From NCBI RefSeq assembly GCF_001651035.1, contig NZ_LXRG01000163.1, positions 1-64,000 on the forward strand: DNA of 64,000 nucleotides. The letters run 5' to 3'. This DNA comes from Halomonas sp. ALS9 (lineage in GTDB: Bacteria; Pseudomonadota; Gammaproteobacteria; Pseudomonadales; Halomonadaceae). A program made the position numbers and the translations under genes. Each line of letters opens with the position of its first letter. Within the stretch, counting starts at the first letter, position 1. Positions 16,368 through 25,143 of this stretch are shown here, piece after piece. Under the pieces are notes generated by a model. The model worked only from the letters and a program-made list of their open reading frames with translations, made no database searches and was not told the DNA's origin.

Positions 16368-18236
16368 TTACTTATAACCTGCTGCCTGTAAATGGAACAG
16401 CTTCGCATAACGCCCATTAGTCTCAAGTAGTTCTTCATGGGTGCCGCGTTCAATGATATGGCCCTGGTCGATGACTAGTATAAGGTCGGCGCTGCGTACC
16501 GTGGAGAAGCGGTGAGAGATTAAAATCGCCATTTTATCGCGGCTATGTTCGCGAAAGCGGGCGAATATTTCGGCTTCTGCGGCGGCATCCATGGCAGCGG
16601 TGGGCTCGTCTAGCACTAATATGTCGGCGTTCTCGCGCATATAAGCCCTTGAAAGAGCTATTTTTTGCCACTGGCCACCGGAAAGCTCTTGGCCATTTTT
16701 AAACCAACGGCCAAGCTGTGTTTGGTAGCCGCTAGCCATGCGGGTAATAAACTCATCGGCCATACCGTGGCGGGCGGCGCGCTGCCAGCGCTGTTCGTCG
16801 TTAAAGGCGTGGGTATCGCCAACCCCCAGGTTTTCGCCCACCTGGAGTTGATAACGCACGAAGTCCTGAAAAATAACGCCGGTACGCTCGCGCAGGGCTT
16901 GGGTGCTCCACTCGCGCAGGTCGCTACCATCTAACAGAATTCGTCCTTGGGTAGGATGGTAGAGCCGTGTTAGCAGTTTAATGAGGGTAGTTTTGCCCGA
17001 GCCGTTTTCGCCGACTAAGGCCAAGCTCTGCCCTGGGCAGAGGTGCAGCGAAATATCGTGGAGAACCGGATCTTGGAAAACAGAGTCACCGCCGGGGTAG
17101 GAGAAACTAACGTGTTCGAAACGGAGTCCGTCACCGGGCAATGCGCCCTGGGTGAGCGTACCGCTTTCTCCTTCCACCGGCTGCTCCAGATACTCGTAAA
17201 GATTGGAGAGGTAGAGGTTATCTTCATACATACCACTAATAGCCGTCAGGCTGGCGGAGAGCGCGGCCTGGCCCTGTTTAAAAACCATAAGGTACATGGT
17301 CATCTGGCCCAGAGTAAGTGCACCAGCAATGGTTTCAATCACTACCCAAGCGTAAGCGGCGTAAAAGGTGAGGGTGCCCAGCAATCCGAGCAGAAACCCC
17401 CAGCTTTCCCGGCGTAACGTTAAGCGACGGTCTTCGGCAAATAGTTGGGTAAAGATATCCCGGTAGCGCTTGAGAAATAGCCCCTCAAGGCCAAATAGCT
17501 TTACCTCTTTAATGCTGTCTTCCCGTGCCAGCACCGTTTCTAAATAGATCTGCATACGGGTTTGCGGTGAGCGCCAGCGGAACAGCCGAAAGGCATCGCC
17601 GGAGAATTTGGCTTCAGAGATAAATACTGGCAGGGCGCCGGCCACCAAGATCAACAGCGCCCAAGGGGAGAACTGCACCAGCAACACCCCGAAGCTGCCC
17701 AGCGAGATAGCATTTTGCAGCAGTCCAAAGGTTTTATTCACCAGGGCAAGCGGGCGCGTAGACGCCTCACGCCGAGCGCGCGTGAGTTGGTCGTAAAGCT
17801 CTGAATCCTCAAACTGGCTAAGTGACAGTTGGCCAGCTTTCTCCAGGATCATCACATTGACCTTCTGACCCAGCAGTGCCCGCAACAGCGATTGCTGGGC
17901 CGAAAGGCCGCGCTGGGCTAGGGCAATAAACGCAATAATCACGGCTTCAATACCCACCAGCTTTAGCACCGGTGCAATGGACACTAGCAGGTTGGGATCA
18001 GTGGCTGCTTGATGGGACTCCATCGCGCTCACTACGCCATCCACGATCAACTGGCCGACCCAGGCGGCCACGGCAGGCAGAACCCCAGCGACCAGAGTGC
18101 ACAGCGCTAACCCAAACATCATCCAACGAGAGGTTTCCCACACTAATCCGAGTGCGCGGCGGCTATAACGAAATACGCCAAAAAAGCCGCTTAGTGGAGA
18201 GGCGGAAGATGTGCGAGAAGAGGGCGGTGGAGACAT
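16368..18236 (-). CDS. ABC transporter, fused permease and ATPase (exporter type)
   Basis: A 622-residue half-transporter. Six membrane segments fill about residues 35-340; the nucleotide-binding domain follows with Walker A GENGSGKTT (409-417), Q-loop FQDFVRYQ, signature LSGGQWQKIALSRA, Walker B ILVLDEPTAAMD and H-loop SHR. It would act as a homodimer exporting lipids, peptides or drugs; substrate unknown. The start at 18236 has no good ribosome site, but no better Met occurs before residue 39. A Ser/Pro-rich N-terminal 15 residues is of doubtful reality. Confidence 0.9.
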   Translation of the reverse strand: MSPPPSSRTSSASPLSGFFGVFRYSRRALGLVWETSRWMMFGLALCTLVAGVLPAVAAWVGQLIVDGVVSAMESHQAATDPNLLVSIAPVLKLVGIEAVIIAFIALAQRGLSAQQSLLRALLGQKVNVMILEKAGQLSLSQFEDSELYDQLTRARREASTRPLALVNKTFGLLQNAISLGSFGVLLVQFSPWALLILVAGALPVFISEAKFSGDAFRLFRWRSPQTRMQIYLETVLAREDSIKEVKLFGLEGLFLKRYRDIFTQLFAEDRRLTLRRESWGFLLGLLGTLTFYAAYAWVVIETIAGALTLGQMTMYLMVFKQGQAALSASLTAISGMYEDNLYLSNLYEYLEQPVEGESGTLTQGALPGDGLRFEHVSFSYPGGDSVFQDPVLHDISLHLCPGQSLALVGENGSGKTTLIKLLTRLYHPTQGRILLDGSDLREWSTQALRERTGVIFQDFVRYQLQVGENLGVGDTHAFNDEQRWQRAARHGMADEFITRMASGYQTQLGRWFKNGQELSGGQWQKIALSRAYMRENADILVLDEPTAAMDAAAEAEIFARFREHSRDKMAILISHRFSTVRSADLILVIDQGHIIERGTHEELLETNGRYAKLFHLQAAGYK

Positions 18237-18295
18237 AGTGAAAAAGGCAGAACCCTAATAAAAAAAAGCAGCCATAATGCGGTGATTGAGGGGAG

Positions 18296-18330
18296 ATAGC
18301 TAGTCGAAATAGCTAGTCGAAATAGCTAGC
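18296..18330. repeat. Short tandem repeat, 13-base unit
   Basis: ATAGCTAGTCGAA occurs twice in perfect tandem followed by a partial third copy (ATAGCTAGC), in the gap between ggt and the ABC transporter gene. It probably arose by slippage; a regulatory role is not evident. Confidence 0.8.
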
Positions 18331-18336
18331 TAACAA

Positions 18337-18367
18337 CCGCCGGTTGCCTTCAACGGCAACGCGGCGG
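18337..18367 (-). terminator. G/C-rich hairpin after ggt
   Basis: A two-part stem, CCGCCG+GTTGCC pairing with GGCAAC+CGGCGG around one bulged G and a six-base loop, 24 bases beyond the ggt stop on the minus strand. The bases that follow (TTGTTAGCTAG) are only moderately T-rich, so termination is probable rather than certain. Confidence 0.55.
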
Positions 18368-18390
18368 AGAGGCAGTTTAGTAGTGAGGTA

Positions 18391-19998
18391 TTACCAGGGA
18401 AGCACTGCCCCGTCGGTGCGCGGTTCGGTGCCGCCTTGGAGCACGCCGGTATCAGGATTGCGCAGAATGATTTGGCCACGGCCAAAGCTGATTGAATCGG
18501 CGACTTTAACGATGTCGTGGCCGCGGCGGGCCAGTGCCAGCGCTAAGTGATTGGGGAAGTCGGCTTCGACTTCGATCGTTTTGCCTTTGGTCCACTTCCA
18601 GCGCGGCATATCAAGCGCTGCCTGAGGGTTGAGCTGATCCTCCAGCATGGCCGTGACTACCTGCACATGACCCTGAGGCTGCATATAGCCACCCATTACC
18701 CCAAAGGGCCCAACGGCTTGGTTATCTTTGGTGATAAATCCGGGAATGATGGTGTGATAGGTGCGCTTTCCAGGCGCCAGCGCATTAGGGTGCTGCGGAT
18801 CTAAAGAGAACGACCAGCCACGGTTTTGCAGGCTGATGCCGGTGCCCGGCACTACGATGCCAGAGCCAAAGCCTTCAAAGTTGCTTTGAATGAATGACAC
18901 CATATTACCTTCATCATCAGCGGTTGCCAGGTAAACGGTGCCCCCCTTAATCGGGTTGCCATGTACGGGGTCAATGGCCTGTTCGCCGATCAGTGAGGCA
19001 CGAGATGTTAAGTAATCATCGCTCAGCATCTGCTCAACGCTCGGTTGCATAGATGAGCGTTCAGTAATGTAGTTTAAGCCGTCTACGTAACCAAGTTTTG
19101 TAGCCTCTATCCGGCGGTGGATAGTTTCTATCTGATCATTTGACTGTTCGCTTAAAGATTCAAGAATACCCAAGGCTTGAAGCACAATTAATCCGCTGCC
19201 GTTGGGAGGAATTTCCCAAATATCATGGCCGCGATATCGGACACTTATGGGTTTGACCCATTCTGGTTTGAAAGCTTGTAAATCTTCTTTGCGTAAGAAG
19301 CCGCCATGCTGACGTGAAAAGGCATCCATCGCATCCGCTAGGCTGCCTTGATAGAACGCATCAGCATGGCTGCTGGCAATTTCTCGCAGCGTTTTAGCCA
19401 TATCTGGAGAACGCCAAACATCACCCGCTTTAGGTGCTTGGCCGTTGGGCGTGAAATGGGTAAACCAAGGTGTAAATTCGTCTGTCCCGTATTGGCCATA
19501 GCGTTCTTCTGCACTTTTCCAGAGCTGGCTAGCCACTGCAGATACAGCGAAACCCTCTTCCGCTAATTCTATTGCTGGCGCTAATAGCTGCTCAAAAGGC
19601 AGCTTACCAAAACGTTCTGAAAGCGCGGCCCAGGCACCAGGTGCACCTGGTACGGTGACGGGTACTAATCCATGGGCAGGCATTTCATCATGACCTAAAG
19701 CCTTAACGGCATCGCATGAAATACCCTTTGGGGCAGGGCCGCTAGCGTTGAGGCCATGCAGTTCACCTTTTACCCACACCAGAGCAAAAGCATCACTGCC
19801 AATACCATTAGAGGTGGGCTCAACCACGGTTAAAGCAGCGGCAGTAGCAATGGCTGCATCGATAGCATTGCCGCCTTTTCGTAACATATCTATGCCAACT
19901 TGTGCGGCAAGCGATTGAGACGTAGCGACCATCCCGCGTTTCCCAAACGTGACCATGCGGCGTGAGGCGGAAGGGTAATAGTGTGGATCAGTGTGCAT
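18391..19998 (-). CDS. Gamma-glutamyltransferase family protein (YwrD-like)
   Basis: A 535-residue Ntn-hydrolase proenzyme. Family landmarks: KGGNAIDAAIATAAALTVVEPTSNGIGSD near the N-terminus and the self-cleavage/nucleophile Thr354 in KGGTVYLATADDEGN, followed by the small-subunit motif GSGIVVPGTGISLQNRG. No signal peptide is visible, so unlike periplasmic E. coli Ggt it is probably cytoplasmic, as YwrD-type members are. It starts 8 bases after tctA and is the last gene of the tctCBA-ggt run, suggesting it processes the imported compound. Transferase versus acylase activity cannot be settled from sequence. Confidence 0.88.
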   Translation of the reverse strand: MHTDPHYYPSASRRMVTFGKRGMVATSQSLAAQVGIDMLRKGGNAIDAAIATAAALTVVEPTSNGIGSDAFALVWVKGELHGLNASGPAPKGISCDAVKALGHDEMPAHGLVPVTVPGAPGAWAALSERFGKLPFEQLLAPAIELAEEGFAVSAVASQLWKSAEERYGQYGTDEFTPWFTHFTPNGQAPKAGDVWRSPDMAKTLREIASSHADAFYQGSLADAMDAFSRQHGGFLRKEDLQAFKPEWVKPISVRYRGHDIWEIPPNGSGLIVLQALGILESLSEQSNDQIETIHRRIEATKLGYVDGLNYITERSSMQPSVEQMLSDDYLTSRASLIGEQAIDPVHGNPIKGGTVYLATADDEGNMVSFIQSNFEGFGSGIVVPGTGISLQNRGWSFSLDPQHPNALAPGKRTYHTIIPGFITKDNQAVGPFGVMGGYMQPQGHVQVVTAMLEDQLNPQAALDMPRWKWTKGKTIEVEADFPNHLALALARRGHDIVKVADSISFGRGQIILRNPDTGVLQGGTEPRTDGAVLPW

Positions 19999-20006
19999 GG
20001 GTATTC

Positions 20007-21533
20007 CTATTTAGATGTAGCATCGAGACGTTGAGCCATTAGACGGCGCTGTTTCATATAGCTATAAATACTGTAAATCACAGACACAACCGCCAGCGTA
20101 AGCAGCAGCGCTGATATGGGCCGAGTGAAGAAGAGCGTCCAGTCAGTGCTGGTCTGGAAGGCCCGTCTTAAGTTAGTTTCTGCTATAGGGCCTAATACAA
20201 CGCCAAGTACAAGAGGTGCTAGCGGGTAATCCAGTTTTTTTAGGAGGTATCCCACTGCACCAATACAGGCAAGTAGATAAAGGTCAGATAGGCGGTTGTT
20301 CAGGGTGTAAGTACCAATGGCACAGCATGCAAGTACAACGGGCACAACAATATACTTAGGTACATTTAATAGCCGTAAAAAAGCCCTCATCAAGATAACG
20401 CCTATTACCAGCATGAAGACAGAAGCTATCGCCATGGCAATAAACATACTGTAAACCAAGTCGGGATGATCAAGTATTAAGCGCGGGCCAATGCTGATGC
20501 CGTGTACCATTATGGCTGCCATTAGAACTGCATCTGCGGGGGATCCAGGTATGCCTAACGCTATCAATGGTATTAGACTGCCGCCCACCGTTGATGAGTT
20601 GCCTGATTCAGAAGCCACAACGCCCTGAGGTTCACCCTTACCAAACGTTTCTGGGTGTTTAGACGCTCGTTTAGCTTGGTCATAAGCTAATAGGTTAGAG
20701 ATTGAGCTACCCGCACCAGGTACTGCGCCAATAAACACACCGAGTAAGGATGAGCGTATAACATTGACGGGCTTCAATAAGATGTCTTTTATGGTCTGCC
20801 AGAGGTGAGGGCGCATGTCCCCACTGATTAATGCGCCTGAAGAGTGCGGTCTGCCTCCGGTGGCTGGCTCTAACTCGGAAAGTAGCTGGCTCATGGCGTA
20901 CATGCCTATTAATACAACCAGGAACGGTATGCCCGCAGTTAGGATTTCGTAGCCAAAGGTAAATCGCTCGCGGCCCATGAGTGGATCAGGGCCAATAGTG
21001 GCGATACCGATACCGATTAGACCAGCGATCAGTCCCCTCATAAGAGAGTCACCCACTAGGCTGGCTATGACGGTCAAAGCAAAAATAATAAGCGCAAAAT
21101 ATTCCCAGGGCCCTAGTTTAACGGCCAGAAGCGCGAGTGGAGGCGCGGCAACGATCAGTACAGCAATAGAAATAATAGAGCCCACAAATGAAGCGAATAA
21201 TCCCAAGGATAGTGCTTTTCCAGGATTACCTTGTCGAGCCATGGGGAAGGCATCAAAGGTGGTGGCAACCGATGAAGGGGTGCCTGGGATACCTAGCAAA
21301 GCAGCACTAAACAAGCCCCCACTTAATCCCCCTACGTAAACAGATAGCATGACTGCAATACCCTGCATGGGGGGCATGGCAAATGTAAGGGGCAACGTAA
21401 GGACAATGGCCATCGTAATCGTGAAGCCAGGAATTGCTGCGGCAACAATACCTGCAAAAGTCGCTACTGCCATTAGTAATAGCGTATAGGGTTCGGTCAC
21501 GCCCCCTAGCGCTATGAGGAAAGCATCAGTCAT
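20007..21533 (-). CDS. tctA: Tripartite tricarboxylate transporter large permease (TctA family)
   Basis: A 508-residue membrane protein with about 12 helices. Landmarks: IPGFTITMAIVLTLPLTFAMPP, GGLFSAALLGIPGTPSSVATTFDGFP-type segment (AFPMARQGNPGKAL) and the second internal repeat GAVPGAGSSISNLLAYDQAKRASKHPETFGKGEPQGVVASE. It is the transport subunit working with TctB and the TctC binding protein encoded directly upstream. Its ATG is 8 bases after the tctB stop. The substrate is a carboxylate; identity unknown. Confidence 0.95.
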   Translation of the reverse strand: MTDAFLIALGGVTEPYTLLLMAVATFAGIVAAAIPGFTITMAIVLTLPLTFAMPPMQGIAVMLSVYVGGLSGGLFSAALLGIPGTPSSVATTFDAFPMARQGNPGKALSLGLFASFVGSIISIAVLIVAAPPLALLAVKLGPWEYFALIIFALTVIASLVGDSLMRGLIAGLIGIGIATIGPDPLMGRERFTFGYEILTAGIPFLVVLIGMYAMSQLLSELEPATGGRPHSSGALISGDMRPHLWQTIKDILLKPVNVIRSSLLGVFIGAVPGAGSSISNLLAYDQAKRASKHPETFGKGEPQGVVASESGNSSTVGGSLIPLIALGIPGSPADAVLMAAIMVHGISIGPRLILDHPDLVYSMFIAMAIASVFMLVIGVILMRAFLRLLNVPKYIVVPVVLACCAIGTYTLNNRLSDLYLLACIGAVGYLLKKLDYPLAPLVLGVVLGPIAETNLRRAFQTSTDWTLFFTRPISALLLTLAVVSVIYSIYSYMKQRRLMAQRLDATSK

Positions 21534-21541
21534 AGATCACA

Positions 21542-22039
21542 TTACCATTGAGCACGAGGAAGATAGATGTTGAAGGCCTCAGAAAATAAATAGTAAGGCC
21601 CAGCAGAAAAGAGGATGGCGACGAAAATGGCAATCACTACGGTAGTAGACTTCCAGGGTGCTAGATAAAGCTGCGTAGTAAGTAGATATGCAAAAGTGCT
21701 GATAATAAATCCAGCAAGTGGCATTGCTGTCATATACACAGTAAATAGCACTAGGTTGATGATGACGGATTTAAGTGCAATTAATTTTTTCCAAGCAATA
21801 TAAAAGGATGTACGTGGTAAGCCGTGCTTGGAGAATTCAAATATAATTGCCATACCGCATAAAATAGCAATACTGAAAAAAATGATTTGTGGGAAAGTGC
21901 CTGCACTCATGGGCTCCCAACGAGAGGCCGGCAATGAGCCGGCCTTGAAGGCCATGAATAAAGCGCCAAGGGCGATGATAAGATAAGACAGCAACTGTAA
22001 CGCGGGGATTAGCGCTGTCTCAGGACTTCTGCGCTCCAT
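21542..22039 (-). CDS. tctB: Tripartite tricarboxylate transporter small permease (TctB family)
   Basis: A 165-residue protein with four hydrophobic helices, typical TctB length and placement between tctC and tctA. The conserved N-terminal feature (A...LPASRWEPMSAGTFPQIIFFSIAILCG) matches the family pattern in which a short loop precedes P..(F/W)P.. . It forms the membrane complex with TctA. Confidence 0.88.
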   Translation of the reverse strand: MERRSPETALIPALQLLSYLIIALGALFMAFKAGSLPASRWEPMSAGTFPQIIFFSIAILCGMAIIFEFSKHGLPRTSFYIAWKKLIALKSVIINLVLFTVYMTAMPLAGFIISTFAYLLTTQLYLAPWKSTTVVIAIFVAILFSAGPYYLFSEAFNIYLPRAQW

Positions 22040-22066
22040 AAAAGCCTCCTAAAGCACAACGTTTCC

Positions 22067-23017
22067 TTAATCAAGGAGGTGAGCGTTGTTTTCAATGAAC
22101 TCGTTATTACGCTCTAAATAAGCAGTGTAATTTTCTCGGTTAAGGTAACGTACTGTGCCACCTACATTCTCTATGTCGGTTTTAAATTCTTCACTATTAG
22201 CGACATTTTCAAGAGCACTTTCCAGCGTGGAAATAATGGGTTCAGGCGTTCCTTTAGGAACAACAACACCACGAGTGACCAAGAACTCAAGATCATGCCC
22301 GAGTTCTTTCAGCGTGGGTGTATCGGCCAACTCTTCAATGCGCTCGGAAGTAGCAGCTGCTAGTACATTCAAATCACCATTTTCTACGAAGGCGCGGGCT
22401 GAGTGGTAATCCTCAATGGCCACGGTGATATGCCCGCCCGCTAGTGCACGTAGCCTTTCGCCAGTCCCTTCATACCCCACATAGCCAAACTGAGTGCCAG
22501 TTGACTCTTCAAACTGCACAGCCCACAAATGTGGAATGCCGCCTAATGTAACGCCCATCCGATACTCACCTGGGTTTGAGGTTACATCAACCAGCATATC
22601 GTCAAGCGTTTCCCAGCCAGTATCTGCACTAACTACGATGACCGAGTTATCGCTGGTCATCATTGAAACAACATCAAAATCGTCCCAGTTGAGATCAGTA
22701 ACGCCAGAATGGTGCGCAATCAACAGGCCTTCATGTATCTGGGAGATAGTATATCCATCGCTATCACGGCGAGAGGCTTCCCTTAGGCCTACTGTGCCAC
22801 TGGCACCAGGCATATTGATAACAGGTACAGCTTGGCCTAGCTCTGTTTCAAGGTGTCTGCTTACTAAACGCATAAGCAAATCACTACCGCCACCTGGCCC
22901 CCAAGGCACGATAAACTCGATAGGTTTGTCAGGATAACTATCAGCAGCCGTAGCAAATGCTGGAATGGAAAGTGCTGCCGCTAAAACGGTGGTAGTGAAT
23001 AGCGATTTAAGTGTCAT
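22067..23017 (-). CDS. tctC: Tripartite tricarboxylate transporter binding protein (TctC/Bug family)
   Basis: A 316-residue periplasmic receptor with a Sec signal ending at AFATA (about residue 24). The mature start YPDKPIEFIVPWGPGGGSDLLMRL is the family signature (YP.kPI..ivp..pGg..D). It continues NMPGASGTVGLREASRRDSDGYT and GVVVPKGTPEPIISTLESAL. It delivers the substrate to TctAB. It lies 89 bases after the ChrA pair and 27 bases before tctB, so all may be cotranscribed from the promoter opposite gntR. Confidence 0.93.
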   Translation of the reverse strand: MTLKSLFTTTVLAAALSIPAFATAADSYPDKPIEFIVPWGPGGGSDLLMRLVSRHLETELGQAVPVINMPGASGTVGLREASRRDSDGYTISQIHEGLLIAHHSGVTDLNWDDFDVVSMMTSDNSVIVVSADTGWETLDDMLVDVTSNPGEYRMGVTLGGIPHLWAVQFEESTGTQFGYVGYEGTGERLRALAGGHITVAIEDYHSARAFVENGDLNVLAAATSERIEELADTPTLKELGHDLEFLVTRGVVVPKGTPEPIISTLESALENVANSEEFKTDIENVGGTVRYLNRENYTAYLERNNEFIENNAHLLD

Positions 23018-23106
23018 TGTTTACCTCATTGATCCATGAATTGTTGTGAGTTTTGGCGTGTTGAGTGGTGATACCCCTAGGTTTTTTTGTAAGATTTTAG
23101 TTATCT

Positions 23107-23637
23107 TTACGGAATAAGAAGCCCTCCATAAACCAAGGCGCCTATGACCACAAAGGCGGGATGTGTTTTAAAGCGAATGAGTGCAATAGCCGCCACTACA
23201 CCAATAATCAGTGTGTGGATCGCACCGCTGCTGTCGAGGCTTTCGAGCAGAAACCCTAAGGTCAGCCAGGCCATCATCATGGCGATAACTGGGCGAACCC
23301 ACTGGCTCATGCGCTTAACGCGAGGTGAGTCACGGTGGCGGTAGAGAAGCCCCAATGCACCCAGCATTAGCAGCAGCGTGGGAATCACCGTGGCGGCTAC
23401 GGCGATGAAAGCGCCGCCAACACCTGCTACTTCATAGCCAACATATCCCGCCATTTTGGTCGCGATAGGGCTGGGTAGTGCGTTACCCAAGGCTAATGTT
23501 TCGGCGAAGGTTTGCGCGGTCATCCAGCCATAACGGCCCACCACTTCGGCTTCGATTAGTGGAATAATGGCTGGGCCGCCGCCATAGCCGATAATGTTCG
23601 GGATAAAAAACGCTAAGAAAAGATCCCAATAAATCAT
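23107..23637 (-). CDS. ChrA-type transporter half, second subunit
   Basis: A 176-residue membrane protein forming one half of a CHR-family (chromate transporter) pair. The N-terminal motif GYGGGPAIIPLIEAEVV is followed by FAETLALGNALPSPIATKMAGYVGYEVAG, the same order as in its upstream partner. Single-domain CHR proteins work as heterodimers of opposite topology. It overlaps the partner by four bases (ATGA). No ChrB or chromate-response regulator is nearby, so chromate export is not assured; the Tct-Ggt context suggests a different anion may be moved. Confidence 0.88.
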   Translation of the reverse strand: MIYWDLFLAFFIPNIIGYGGGPAIIPLIEAEVVGRYGWMTAQTFAETLALGNALPSPIATKMAGYVGYEVAGVGGAFIAVAATVIPTLLLMLGALGLLYRHRDSPRVKRMSQWVRPVIAMMMAWLTLGFLLESLDSSGAIHTLIIGVVAAIALIRFKTHPAFVVIGALVYGGLLIP

Positions 23638-24203
23638 GCCGCCCCCTCCGCTTTTTTCTTGCTGTCAGGGCGCAGCAGTGCGGCAACGAGAATGGCCCCA
23701 ATTACCCAGCCCGGGTGAATGCCAAGCCAGTAGATTAGCCCGGCGGCAATAATGGCCATGGCAATACTGACCAGCCAGCCAAGGGCTGCCTGTGATTTAT
23801 CAAAAAAGTCCCAGGTGAGCTGCGCCATCATGACCATAACGACGGGCACTACCGCTTGGCCCATACCGCGAATCCATGCCACATCGCGGTAGCGGCTGAA
23901 AACGCCTAACATGACAATCATCGCTACAATCATGGGCACAATGATGGCGATGACGGCAGCGATACAACCTGTTACACCACCCACTCGGTAGCCAATGTAG
24001 CCGGGCATTTTGGTGGCAATGGGCCCCGGTAAGGTATTGCCAATCGCCAGCACGTCGGCAAACTCTTCATCGGTTAGCCAGTGGTGGCGGGTGACGACCT
24101 CTGCGCGTACTAAGGGAATCATGGCGGGGCCACCACCGAAACCAAAGATCCCAACGCGGAAAAAGGCCCAGAACAATTGCCAGGAGACAGCGGGTGGATT
24201 CAT
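23634..24203 (-). CDS. ChrA-type transporter half, first subunit
   Basis: A 189-residue membrane protein, first half of the CHR pair. The motif FGFGGGPAMIPLVRAEVV and FADVLAIGNTLPGPIATKMPGYIGYRVGGVTG is closely parallel to the second half, showing duplication of one domain. Together the two give about 365 residues, near the size of a fused ChrA. It is the first minus-strand gene opposite gntR, so it likely leads the chrA-chrA-tctC-tctB-tctA-ggt transcription unit. Confidence 0.88.
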   Translation of the reverse strand: MNPPAVSWQLFWAFFRVGIFGFGGGPAMIPLVRAEVVTRHHWLTDEEFADVLAIGNTLPGPIATKMPGYIGYRVGGVTGCIAAVIAIIVPMIVAMIVMLGVFSRYRDVAWIRGMGQAVVPVVMVMMAQLTWDFFDKSQAALGWLVSIAMAIIAAGLIYWLGIHPGWVIGAILVAALLRPDSKKKAEGAA

Positions 24204-24381
24204 GGACGCACATCCCGCAAAACCAACGAGGAGATCAGTAGCATACCCAGACCTTATTTATCGTTTGTAGGTTAAAAAATCGATTATCTTGTCTAAAATA
24301 GAATATAGGTAGTGCCCGATCCAACGTCAACAGTGAAAATAGAATGGACAGCGGGAACTGAGATGAATAAAGGACATCGTC

Positions 24382-25068
24382 ATGAATAATTCTTTACCTA
24401 CATCGGCTAAGCCAGTAGGGCCAGCAGGTACTGCATCAAGTCGTGTGTTTGATCATTTACGCAAGGATTTGGTGGGTGGGCGTTTTGTTGCCGGTGAAAA
24501 GCTCGCGATCAATGCGCTTAAAGATCGCTACCAAGTCGGTTTGAGCCCGCTACGAGAAGCGCTCAATAAATTGGCGGCTTATGGGTTGCTGGTGCAGGAG
24601 AATCAGCGCGGTTTTCGGGTGCCGAAGCTTTCCCGGGATGAGCTGGACGATATTGCTCAAATGCGCTTGGAAATGGAGGGAATGGCGCTAGAACGAGCCA
24701 TTGCTAACGGTGATTCGCTTTGGGAGGCTGATTTACTGGCCGCCGCGCACCGTTTGAAGCGGGCCGATATCACCCTGGATAAAGGCGAGGAGTGGGAGCA
24801 TCTGCATACCCAGTTTCACCGTACTTTGGTGGCGCCGTGTGGATCCGTCTGGTTGTTACGCTTTATTGAGCAGTTGCACGATCAGTTTGACCGCTACCGG
24901 CGTCTGGGGCCAAAAATGCCAACGATTCGCCAGGAGCTGGATGAGCAGCATCATCAACTCGTGGAGCTGGCGCTGCAGCGCGATGCAAAAACAGCGCGTG
25001 AATTGATGGACGACCATATCCACAAATCTTATGAAGTTGCCCTAAAGCGCTATCAAGAGCACGTGTAG
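24382..25068 (+). CDS. GntR-family regulator with FCD effector domain
   Basis: A 228-residue regulator. The winged helix (about 18-85) has VFDHLRKDLVGGRFVAGEKL, VGLSPLREALNKLAAYGLLVQENQRGFRV. The all-helical FCD domain (about 95-222) shows the metal-ligand pattern D/E...H...H: FHRTLVAPCGS, DEQHHQLVEL and DDHIHKSYE. AAAGGA stands about ten bases before the ATG. It is divergent from the ChrA pair and probably represses the adjacent transport operon in response to an organic acid, by analogy with the FadR/GntR-FCD group. Confidence 0.9.
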   Translation: MNNSLPTSAKPVGPAGTASSRVFDHLRKDLVGGRFVAGEKLAINALKDRYQVGLSPLREALNKLAAYGLLVQENQRGFRVPKLSRDELDDIAQMRLEMEGMALERAIANGDSLWEADLLAAAHRLKRADITLDKGEEWEHLHTQFHRTLVAPCGSVWLLRFIEQLHDQFDRYRRLGPKMPTIRQELDEQHHQLVELALQRDAKTARELMDDHIHKSYEVALKRYQEHV

Positions 25069-25143
25069 TGGGTCATGAACAGTTGTTAAACTGCCGCGCA
25101 CAGAGTGTCGGTCATCGCCGACCAAATAAGTAAAGAGGGTGCT

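Noticed and set aside
23107-24203. Single chrA gene broken by a frameshift
   Set aside because: Each half has its own start, both carry the full N-terminal domain motif, and the ATGA overlap is typical of genuine two-subunit CHR systems.
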